From: DATIJJ01 sp039936115
Lineage (GTDB): Bacteria; Pseudomonadota; Gammaproteobacteria; DSM-16500
Direction of reading: 5' to 3'
Length of the DNA: 19,455 nucleotides
Assembly (NCBI GenBank): GCA_039936115.1
Contig: JBDTIZ010000058.1
Coordinates: 1-19,455 of the forward strand
Positions 1 through 5,979 of the stretch are shown here, piece after piece; within the stretch, counting starts at the first letter, position 1; every line of letters begins with the position of its first letter. The position numbers were made by a program, and so were the translations under genes. A model generated the notes under the pieces. The model was not told the DNA's origin, ran no database searches, and saw only the letters and a list, made by a program, of their open reading frames with translations.

Positions 1-9
1 AACGCATTG

Positions 10-83
10 ATGGATAACAGGTATCTAAACCGCATTCTGGCTGGAATTTAGATGCGTTTGCCCTGTAGTCGCCAGCTATCCAT
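10..83. repeat. Nested interrupted inverted repeat
   Basis: Several complementary segments are nested in the correct order: ATGGATA (10-16) with TATCCAT (77-83), ACAGG (17-21) with CCTGT (62-66), ATCTAA (23-28) with TTAGAT (48-53), and ATTC (34-37) with GAAT (44-47). The apical loop is 6 nt. The whole could fold into one long, bulged stem. It lies upstream of the first LuxR-type gene and may be the 3' end of a gene left of the window, a degraded palindromic element, or a structured leader. No T-tract follows, so a simple terminator is not supported. Confidence 0.4.
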
Positions 84-114
84 TTGATTTGTTAAGATTT
101 CATTAAGGTTGCAA

Positions 115-123
115 TGCTAGAAT
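115..123 (+). promoter_or_regulatory. Extended -10 promoter for the first LuxR-type gene
   Basis: TGCTAGAAT fits an extended -10 element (TGN followed by a TATAAT-like hexamer). The start codon follows about 30 bases later. The -35 position is poor, which is usual for extended -10 promoters. Assignment is by pattern only. Confidence 0.35.
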
Positions 124-153
124 AGCTCATCTGCAATTACTTAATTGAACCTT

Positions 154-870
154 ATGAAAAATATAGATATTCACAGTGAATTAATTATTAAACGTTGGGG
201 CAATGGCATTAAATTAGTCGAACCTGATGCGACCAGCACGCCGCGAGATATCTCCCATTCAATCGCCAATGTTTTAGCCTTGCCTTTTAATATCAGTTTT
301 GTAAATACTGGCAGTGCAATTCAACGAATTAATGAAGCAGGGGCAATTGTTTCTGATCTCTGGTCAGAAAAAAATTGTGTCGGTAAAACGATGTTTGATC
401 TCGCTGCAAAAAAATGTGCGCAAAGCTTAATTGCTAATGACAGAGAAGTCATGAGCCTGAATAGAATAAAAATTATAGAGGAAGAAGGTGAATTAAATGA
501 TGGTTGTTTCATCCAAGCACTCTCAGTAAAAGCACCTTTTTACAATAAGGATAATAAAATTATAGGTGTATTTTGTTGCGGAATTATTTTGGATAAGCAA
601 TCTCTTGCAGAAGCTCTTATACATATTTCTCGGTTAGGTTTGTTAGATACTACTAATGTATCACTGCAGACACTAGATGGAATCTCACTCTCTAAACGCG
701 AAACACAATGTTTGCAATTTTACGTCCGCGGCAAAACAGTGAAAAGCATAGCAGCGTTGCTGGATTTATCTCATCGTACGGTTGAATTTTATCTGGCAAA
801 CATCAAGCGTAAATTAAATATTTCTTCCAAACATGAGCTCATCGAAAAAACAATTGATTATTTTAACTAG
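154..870 (+). CDS. PAS-like / LuxR-type HTH transcriptional regulator (copy 1)
   Basis: A 238-residue DNA-binding regulator, expected in the cytoplasm. Residues about 40-145 look like a PAS-type sensor fold (LPFNISFVN, VGKTMFDL, then APFYNKDNKIIGVF, the typical end of a PAS sheet). Residues 176-238 form a LuxR/GerE helix-turn-helix, with LSKRETQCL, the RGKTVKSIAALL turn, RTVEFYLANIKRKL as recognition helix, and a dimer helix. There is no receiver-domain phosphorylation site and no acyl-homoserine-lactone domain, so the signal is unknown. The ATG at 154 was chosen over an in-frame TTG at 145; neither has a strong Shine-Dalgarno. It is clearly paralogous to the minus-strand gene at 2312-3064, sharing HSIA, LP-NI-F, GKTMFD and the Y-NK-N-IIG motif in the same order. 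The target genes are unknown. Confidence 0.85.
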   Translation: MKNIDIHSELIIKRWGNGIKLVEPDATSTPRDISHSIANVLALPFNISFVNTGSAIQRINEAGAIVSDLWSEKNCVGKTMFDLAAKKCAQSLIANDREVMSLNRIKIIEEEGELNDGCFIQALSVKAPFYNKDNKIIGVFCCGIILDKQSLAEALIHISRLGLLDTTNVSLQTLDGISLSKRETQCLQFYVRGKTVKSIAALLDLSHRTVEFYLANIKRKLNISSKHELIEKTIDYFN

Positions 871-934
871 TAACGTATCTTAATGAAGAATAAAAAAATT
901 TATAAATATTTTAATAAAAATTAAGAAACACAAT

Positions 935-1222
935 ATGTTATTTTCTCACATAGAGCATTATTTAAGTCCAAAAGGTATGAAGCTATTTCCAAGCTGGTAT
1001 GAAGAATTAAAACAAATTTTCTTAGTACAAAATGGATTTATTAGCATTAAATATGCTTATGACCCAAATGATTCTGGATGCGTTCATATTTGGACTGAGT
1101 TTAGCGATGAAATAAAAGCGGATAAATGGGCGGCTAGCCAAGCAAAAATTGATATTCAAGCTCGTCTTGATTCGTTTCGAACCAAGCCAATGTTGGTTGA
1201 GCGATATGAATTAATGGATTAG
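935..1222 (+). CDS. Small ABM-like dimeric alpha/beta-barrel protein
   Basis: A 95-residue protein whose size and pattern fit the antibiotic-biosynthesis-monooxygenase / dimeric alpha-beta barrel superfamily: an amphipathic helix (FPSWYEELKQIF), a strand (GFISIKYAYD), a strand with aromatic residues (CVHIWTEFSD), a second helix (KADKWAASQAKIDIQARLDSF), and a final strand (MLVERYELM). Members include heme-degrading and quinol monooxygenases as well as many stress proteins of unknown substrate. The gene starts 64 bases after the regulator on the same strand, so the two could be co-transcribed. No catalytic residues can be named from sequence alone. The Shine-Dalgarno (TAAGAA) is weak. Confidence 0.6.
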   Translation: MLFSHIEHYLSPKGMKLFPSWYEELKQIFLVQNGFISIKYAYDPNDSGCVHIWTEFSDEIKADKWAASQAKIDIQARLDSFRTKPMLVERYELMD

Positions 1223-1378
1223 AAGAGTTTAGTGACAGTTACTACAGGCTCTATTTCTATCGATTCTCGTATACATAATTAATTTAATACCTTTTCTTTC
1301 TGGAATGATTGCTTAATCTGTTTTATCAGTGGAGCGCCTTATTAGAGTCTAATAGTTTATTTTCTCGAAGCTAAAAAA

Positions 1379-1900
1379 CTAGATTTTTAGTTTCCATCGG
1401 ATAGCTTTAGCATGAATTTTGTTACAAAAATCTGTTTTAGCTTTTGCATATTCGTTTGTGTCATCAAATTTATTCGCAAGATCTAATTTTAATTTTTCGT
1501 AATTTTTTGCATCCTCAGGATGGGTGCGTAAAAAATCTCTAAAAAGTAAATGTCTGTTCCAGAAGTCGCCGTGAATTTTCACTAAATGAATTTGGTGGGT
1601 GCGATTACCTTGAGAATCATTCTTTTGAAAATATCGACGATATGGCATTTCTATTTCATATTTTTTTATGTAGTTATAACCTTGCTTTTCTAAAGCTTGA
1701 ATAGCTTCATCAGTAACGTCACTGAGCTTGTTAACGCCAATCATGATATCAATAACAGGTTTTGCACTTATGCTTGGTATTGCTGTGCTACCGATATGTT
1801 CTATAACTGCGATATATTGGCCAGCAAATCTTAATAATAATTCTTTTTCAGCTGCAAATAAGTCAGGCCATTCCGGGTTATAAGGAGATAAGTAAATCAT
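1379..1900 (-). CDS. GrpB / UPF0157 family protein (nucleotidyltransferase fold)
   Basis: A 173-residue protein of usual length for the GrpB (UPF0157) family. Hallmarks: N-terminal YLSPYNPEWPDLFAAEK, the signature HIGSTAIPSISAKPVIDIMI at residues 35-54, and the C-terminal stretch FRDFLRTHPEDAKNYEKLKLDLA. The GS and later Asp of the signature correspond to the nucleotidyltransferase-fold active-site region. Biochemical function is not established for most members; some are fused to dephospho-CoA kinases. It is unrelated to the GrpE chaperone cofactor. It lies on the minus strand immediately downstream of an oxygenase relic. Confidence 0.9.
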   Translation of the reverse strand: MIYLSPYNPEWPDLFAAEKELLLRFAGQYIAVIEHIGSTAIPSISAKPVIDIMIGVNKLSDVTDEAIQALEKQGYNYIKKYEIEMPYRRYFQKNDSQGNRTHQIHLVKIHGDFWNRHLLFRDFLRTHPEDAKNYEKLKLDLANKFDDTNEYAKAKTDFCNKIHAKAIRWKLKI

Positions 1901-1948
1901 AATAAAAATACCTGATTAGGCTATAACTCGTCAGTAAATAGTTTCAAA

Positions 1949-2209
1949 CTAGTAGCTTGTGGGCTCAAATTCAGGATTTGGTCCGTTTCGCATATAAACG
2001 CCATTTAATTCTTCCGGATTTTTCCTTTAATCAAAAGTTTCACACAATCTAGCACATCATAAATAGGAGAAAAATTACCGCTTAAAAAAAGATTGTTATT
2101 CGATTCAGGGCACGTTTTTGAACTTATTATTTACTTGGAATTAAATAACCATCATGGTTCTTGCCGAAATCTCACTTCCAAAAAGTTTAACAAGAAAATT
2201 CTTTTTCAT
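1949..2209 (-). pseudogene. Frameshifted 5' relic of a carotenoid/retinal cleavage oxygenase (RPE65 family)
   Basis: Minus-strand reading gives pieces of one protein in different frames. A good Shine-Dalgarno (AGGAAG) lies 7-8 nt before an ATG at 2209 that opens with MKKNFLVKLFGSEISART and soon stops. A second frame reads NNNLFLSGNFSPIYDVLDCV and ends KLLIKGKI. A third continues PEELNGVYMRNGPNPEFEP before TAG at 1949-1951. LSGNF-P followed by V-G-IP--L-G-Y-RNGPNP-F-P is the conserved N-terminal block of the carotenoid oxygenase (RPE65/lignostilbene dioxygenase) family. At least two frameshifts separate the pieces. The remaining roughly 400 residues, including the iron-ligand histidines, are absent because the GrpB gene follows at once. 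It cannot make an active enzyme. The family call rests on motif recognition. Confidence 0.75.
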
Positions 2210-2311
2210 TACTAATGCTTCCTATGATTACAAGAGAAAGTCATGTTTGCATCAGTAACTAAAACGATACCGGTAGTTTTTTCTGAAATTCTTTTGTGGA
2301 CATTGGTTTCG

Positions 2312-3064
2312 CTATTTGATGAAGGGATTAATTTGAGTTTCTTCTATCTCTAATGCTTTACTAATTAATTCAGACTTAGTCGACACATTTAATTTTATTT
2401 TCAGATTATTTATATATGTCTCTATAGTCCGGGTAGATAAATTTAATAGCTTACCCGTTTCTCGCGCAGTTTTGCCGCGAAGAATATAAAACAGACATTC
2501 TTTTTCCCGTTTGGTGTAATAGGAAGCGTTATGAAAAGTTCCACGCAAAAGATTATTCGGAGTAGTCTGGGGTAAAAGACCAAATTGGATTATTTTTGAT
2601 AAAGAATCTGCAAATGGTTGTGTACCAAATAAAATAGATGCGCCGAATATACCAATAATTTCATTGTTTTTATTATACCAAGGCATTTTGATTGTAAAAA
2701 AATGCTGTTCATTAAAGCTGTCAAAATGGATTACATTATCTTCAACAAGCTCGCGCTTATTATTACTCACCACAGCTCGATCTGTTTTTATAACATTTTC
2801 CGCATTTTCTGTGGGAGATATATCAAACATGGTTTTTCCAAAAGAATCTGTTATCGATGCAAATCCCATTGTTGTAGCGCAAGTTTCATTTATCATTTTC
2901 ATCGCGCTGTTTTTATCTAAAAAATAAATATTAATAGGTAATTGAAGTAAATCCGCAATGGAATGTGAGCGACTATGAATAGTTGGTTTCATAAGCTTAA
3001 TGCCATGACTGTGACAACTCACTAGTAGTTCATCGCTAGTGTCGAAATCAGATCTTACTTGCAT
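2312..3064 (-). CDS. PAS-like / LuxR-type HTH transcriptional regulator (copy 2)
   Basis: A 250-residue paralogue of the regulator at 154-870. Residues about 40-145 form the PAS-like sensor (LPINIYFLDKNSAMKMINE, SFGKTMFDI, MPWYNKNNEIIGIFGASI). Residues 183-245 form the LuxR/GerE HTH (YTKREKECLFYILRGKTARETGKLL, then STRTIETYINNLKIKL). Start: ATG at 3064 with an AGGA Shine-Dalgarno 7-8 nt upstream. It has no receiver domain. On the same strand the oxygenase relic begins about 100 bases downstream, so this regulator may once have controlled or been co-transcribed with that gene; this is inference. The sensed ligand is unknown. Confidence 0.87.
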   Translation of the reverse strand: MQVRSDFDTSDELLVSCHSHGIKLMKPTIHSRSHSIADLLQLPINIYFLDKNSAMKMINETCATTMGFASITDSFGKTMFDISPTENAENVIKTDRAVVSNNKRELVEDNVIHFDSFNEQHFFTIKMPWYNKNNEIIGIFGASILFGTQPFADSLSKIIQFGLLPQTTPNNLLRGTFHNASYYTKREKECLFYILRGKTARETGKLLNLSTRTIETYINNLKIKLNVSTKSELISKALEIEETQINPFIK

Positions 3065-3097
3065 TTCTAAATCCTATTTTAGCGGCCATTATTCATA

Positions 3098-3106
3098 ATT
3101 GTACCA
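3098..3106 (-). promoter_or_regulatory. Extended -10 promoter for the second LuxR-type gene
   Basis: On the minus strand TGGTACAAT matches an extended -10 element (TGN plus a TATAAT-like hexamer) 34 bases before the start codon. A clear -35 is lacking. It parallels the extended -10 before the paralogous regulator. Confidence 0.3.
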
Positions 3107-3206
3107 TATCATATAATGTTTGCGTAATCGTACTAGGTTATGAATGTTTAATTAACCATAAGTATTTGGGCATCTACATTTTTTTAAAACTGACTTTTCG
3201 TGGCCG

Positions 3207-3230
3207 TGACGTCATACAACATGCTAATAT
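3207..3230 (+). promoter_or_regulatory. TGACGTCA palindrome beside an extended -10
   Basis: A perfect 8-bp palindrome TGACGTCA (3207-3214) sits just upstream of TGCTAATAT (3222-3230), which resembles an extended -10. The arrangement would place the palindrome between the -35 and -10 regions of the small membrane-protein gene at 3265, so it could be an operator. Chance occurrence is possible. Confidence 0.25.
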
Positions 3231-3264
3231 TTATTCTTAAATCTAAGCTCCCTAAGGGCCATAA

Positions 3265-3603
3265 ATGAAAAATAAAATTATTGCATCTATTGATTTAGTC
3301 CTTGGACTTATATCGCTCTATTGGTTTCCAGCGTCTTTAGAGGCTTTTGGTGAACCTCCGGCTCATATACTTTTAGGATCTATCTATCTTATCTTGGGAA
3401 TTGTTAGTTTGTTGATGATAAGCAGCAGTATATATCGACTAGTATCCATCAAAAAACTTTTCCCTCGCTGGTTTGATATTCTCATCAGATTTTTTGTTGT
3501 AATACCTGTTATTGTACTGTTATGTATAATCATTTCATTTGAATATAAACTCTACCGTACATTTGGCTATCACCAGCCATCTAGTTTTTCATCAAAAAAA
3601 TAG
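3265..3603 (+). CDS. Small three-helix membrane protein, unknown function
   Basis: I do not recognise this 112-residue protein. It shows three hydrophobic segments: residues about 5-24 (IIASIDLVLGLISLYWFPAS), about 34-57 (HILLGSIYLILGIVSLLMISSSIY) and about 70-92 (DILIRFFVVIPVIVLLCIIISF). Short basic or polar loops separate them, including SIKKLFPRW. An inner-membrane location is predicted. The ATG at 3265 follows a TAAGGG Shine-Dalgarno at 3253-3258. No enzyme motif is visible. The gene is oriented away from the regulator at 2312-3064 and could be one of its targets, but nothing in the sequence proves it. Confidence 0.6.
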   Translation: MKNKIIASIDLVLGLISLYWFPASLEAFGEPPAHILLGSIYLILGIVSLLMISSSIYRLVSIKKLFPRWFDILIRFFVVIPVIVLLCIIISFEYKLYRTFGYHQPSSFSSKK

Positions 3604-3895
3604 CCCCCATTGTTTAGTTGCATTAGTTGGAACAACGGCCCAACAAATAAATAGAATTAAATCAGTAAATTATATTTTCTCTCTTCGAGCCAAAAGAATA
3701 TTGATCTACCTTGGTAGTATACTTAGCTTATCTTGATTAATCTTAGATGATCGTGGAGAAATTAAAATGCTTGGTCTAACGATTGTTGCACGGACCTATA
3801 GCGGACTTAAAAAAATAAAAATCTTCGTTTATTCAATTCATTAGAAGTGATAGCTGCTCATCGTACGCAGTTTCACAATGGAATAATGATAAATC
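3604..3895. other. Intergenic stretch without a recognised gene
   Basis: Between the small membrane protein and the promoter of the exported protein I see no RNA gene, terminator hairpin or recognisable relic apart from one 25-codon open frame listed separately. Short open frames here lack family motifs. Confidence 0.4.
3767..3844 (+). CDS. Possible 25-residue small protein
   Basis: An ATG at 3767 is preceded by GGAGAA (3755-3760) at a good spacing of 6 nt. It opens a 25-codon frame beginning MLGLTIVARTYSG and ending in a basic, hydrophobic stretch (LKKIKIFVYSIH). It may be a genuine small protein or the leftover 5' end of a decayed gene. Only the Shine-Dalgarno supports it; no family is recognised. 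Confidence 0.2.
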   Translation: MLGLTIVARTYSGLKKIKIFVYSIH

Positions 3896-3924
3896 TTTGC
3901 AAGAGAGAGATCGCTCTGTATAAT
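3896..3924 (+). promoter_or_regulatory. Sigma-70 promoter with near-palindromic spacer
   Basis: TTTGCA (3896-3901) and a perfect TATAAT (3919-3924) are separated by exactly 17 bases. The start codon of the exported protein follows at 3959. The spacer contains AGAGAGATCGCTCT (3904-3917), a 14-bp near-palindrome with a single mismatched pair, well placed to be a repressor operator. The promoter is convincing; the operator is inference. Confidence 0.55.
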
Positions 3925-3958
3925 AACAGATCAATTTACTCTGCGAGCAGTTTTCTAA

Positions 3959-5566
3959 ATGAAAAATCTATTTAAAATTATTATTTTGCTACTAAGTCTG
4001 TCTGTTTTTTCTATTCATGCAGATACATACAACATGAAATACTCTTCCATTGAAGACTTTGTTAGCGATCAAAAAACAATTAGAATTTTTGGTGTAGCTG
4101 TAGGTAACTTCGGCCACCTTGCGGCGACAGCTAATGTGATGACTCATGTGCGTCAACTGGGATTTAAAGGAACATTTGAAATAATTTATCCTGACATGGA
4201 TCTCCAAAGCGTGACCACGCTCTTTAATTTACCGCCTCAAGTTCCGGATATTTATGAAGATGAAACCAATAAAATCCGATTTATCAAATTAGGTGAATAC
4301 ATTAAACGCTTAAAAGATAATGCGGTAGAGCCTGTCACGCTCGGCATGTCGGGCGCAGCGGACGACGATGATTCTGCCTGTGCATGGGCGGGAAATACAC
4401 CGTTAAATAATACGGACACTTTGATGTGTCGCAATGTTGCAAAACTTCTCAATGTAAAAATTTATGCTAGTGTGACTCACACAAATGATCATCCCTTTGT
4501 GCCACCTATGTTTCAAGAGTTTGGTGATGAGTTTTTTCTTTGGGACAATAATGAAAAAAGATATGCCGTTGATGAAGGTAATTTATATTTCACAGCACCT
4601 GTTTCAAGTTTAGATGACGCAAAAAATTATCTCCAACAAAATGGTGACTTATTAACAAAAAAACCTGCTCTAAATACATTTATTGATGGCATGGAAAAAC
4701 AACGATTTGATGTGATGCCAGTTTATGGTCGCACTATTCATGACAGTGAGCTAGACGAACGTATTGCAAATATGCTGCAAATAATTACTGGAGCACGCTA
4801 TGCAGAAGTTCATAATCCATCACATGCTCCTCTCGTCATTGCTGTTTATTATGATTATGAAGAAGATGCTGAACTGCTAAGCCAAATTATTCACTCTAAT
4901 AACTGGACTCAGCTGGAAGGATCTTGGATTGATGCAGCCAAAAATGCAATACAAACAGTGGGATTGAATCAACCTGGTGTTTTTTCTGTTGCTAGCATCT
5001 CTGATGCAAAAACAATAAATACACTCAACACATTACAGCCCAATCAAATTCTTTTACTTACATTGGGTTCCTTCCCAAAAACGGTTTTTGATGGTTTATA
5101 TACCCACACTGGCGAAAATATCTGGCCGCAAATTCGCGAAGGCTATAGCAGTTTGAGCAGCTTAATGTTAACGGGTAAACCGCATTTTCGTTGTCCGACA
5201 AGAGGAGTCGGTAGTCTTCTGGAAAGTAACTGGGAATTAGGTTTTGATCTAGTTAAAGATACTGATCTTAAAACGAAACTAATTAATTTTTATCTTCCAA
5301 ACAATGGTTTTTGCCAAGGCGCTGGGTCATGGGATAAAAATAGCGATATTTATAAAACGTTTGGTGAGCTCATACTTCAGGCTCGCTCAGCTGATTCTTC
5401 TTTTTCTGAATATTTTCAAGTCGTAAAAGAAAATGCCTCGGATCCTAAGAAAGATCGCATCAATGATATGTTAGATAAAGTAATGAAATTTATGAATGGT
5501 GATAAATCAGCATTAGGAGATAATGCGATTGATTTGCCGGAGTGGACACCATTCACTGCCAGGTAA
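3959..5566 (+). CDS. Exported protein of unknown function (535 aa)
   Basis: No confident family assignment. The N-terminus is a typical Sec signal peptide: KNLFK, a hydrophobic core (IIILLLSLSVFS), and a likely cleavage after IHA (A21). The mature part has exactly four cysteines (in SACAW, LMCRN, HFRCP and GFCQG), which would allow two disulfides in the periplasm or outside the cell. The first mature segment, TIRIFGVAVGNFGHLAATAN at residues 40-59, then a helix and GTFEIIYP, looks like a Rossmann/GT-B-type beta-alpha-beta unit with a Gly-rich GNFGH loop. The C-terminal half has MLTGKPHFRCP, loosely reminiscent of a GT-B donor-site region. A glycosyltransferase-like fold is therefore a guess. 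The gene is single, with its own promoter, and ends in a hairpin. The Shine-Dalgarno is weak. Confidence 0.8.
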   Translation: MKNLFKIIILLLSLSVFSIHADTYNMKYSSIEDFVSDQKTIRIFGVAVGNFGHLAATANVMTHVRQLGFKGTFEIIYPDMDLQSVTTLFNLPPQVPDIYEDETNKIRFIKLGEYIKRLKDNAVEPVTLGMSGAADDDDSACAWAGNTPLNNTDTLMCRNVAKLLNVKIYASVTHTNDHPFVPPMFQEFGDEFFLWDNNEKRYAVDEGNLYFTAPVSSLDDAKNYLQQNGDLLTKKPALNTFIDGMEKQRFDVMPVYGRTIHDSELDERIANMLQIITGARYAEVHNPSHAPLVIAVYYDYEEDAELLSQIIHSNNWTQLEGSWIDAAKNAIQTVGLNQPGVFSVASISDAKTINTLNTLQPNQILLLTLGSFPKTVFDGLYTHTGENIWPQIREGYSSLSSLMLTGKPHFRCPTRGVGSLLESNWELGFDLVKDTDLKTKLINFYLPNNGFCQGAGSWDKNSDIYKTFGELILQARSADSSFSEYFQVVKENASDPKKDRINDMLDKVMKFMNGDKSALGDNAIDLPEWTPFTAR

Positions 5567-5574
5567 GCAGTGAA
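5552..5574 (+). terminator. Hairpin overlapping the stop codon of the exported protein
   Basis: TTCACTGC (5552-5559) and GCAGTGAA (5567-5574) form a perfect 8-bp stem with a 7-nt loop containing the stop codon. No T-tract follows, so this is more likely a 3' stabilising structure or a weak terminator. Confidence 0.35.
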
Positions 5575-5604
5575 ATGGGGTCGCGGTAGGGCATAATGTC
5601 ATTC

Positions 5605-5852
5605 TTAACGTGCTAAATATTGAGGAATATTTTCAGGCTTCTTTGGTGAAAAAAATGCAATACTGGAATATACTAAAAAATCATGATAACCAATTCGAGA
5701 AAAATTTTTCATACGAATTGTCTTACTTGGTTGGCTTGCATAAAGGTAGTGGGATTATCTATATTTGCAAAATCTGAAAAAATGCCAGCTCCAAAAATAT
5801 CGGATAATGATGAGATTTCGGCAGATTTAAACCTATCGGGACTGTAAATAAT
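5605..5852 (-). pseudogene. Probable minus-strand gene relic, family unknown
   Basis: This lies in the 410-base gap between the exported protein and fadH. Minus-strand reading gives two abutting open stretches in different frames: 5709-5852 (includes FGAGIFSDFANIDNPTTFMQ, no start codon, ends TGA) and 5605-5712 (ATG-opened, MKNFSRIGYHDFLVYSSIAF, then FSPKKPENIPQYLAR and stop). The stop and start overlap by 4 bases (ATGA). Both pieces have protein-like composition, as expected of the C-terminal end of a frameshifted gene, but I recognise no family. It could also be chance. Confidence 0.25.
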
Positions 5853-5917
5853 TCAGTGTAAATGACCATAGTTAGGGTAAGTTAAAGATTGTATAGATCC
5901 TAATATAAGCCGCTGCG

Positions 5918-5946
5918 TTGACACATGCCTGCAAAAACCTTATAAA
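5918..5946 (+). promoter_or_regulatory. Near-consensus sigma-70 promoter of fadH
   Basis: A perfect -35 TTGACA (5918-5923) and TATAAA (5941-5946) are separated by exactly 17 bases. Transcription would start near 5953, leaving a short leader with the Shine-Dalgarno AAGGAG before the start codon at 5980. No operator-like palindrome is obvious. Confidence 0.7.
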
Positions 5947-5979
5947 CGGTTACTTAAATAGGATCCCCAAGGAGTTTTG

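Noticed and set aside
1379..1900. GrpB as a heat-shock partner of the tig/clp/lon genes
   Set aside because: GrpB/UPF0157 proteins are unrelated to GrpE, and the gene is far from the chaperone cluster.
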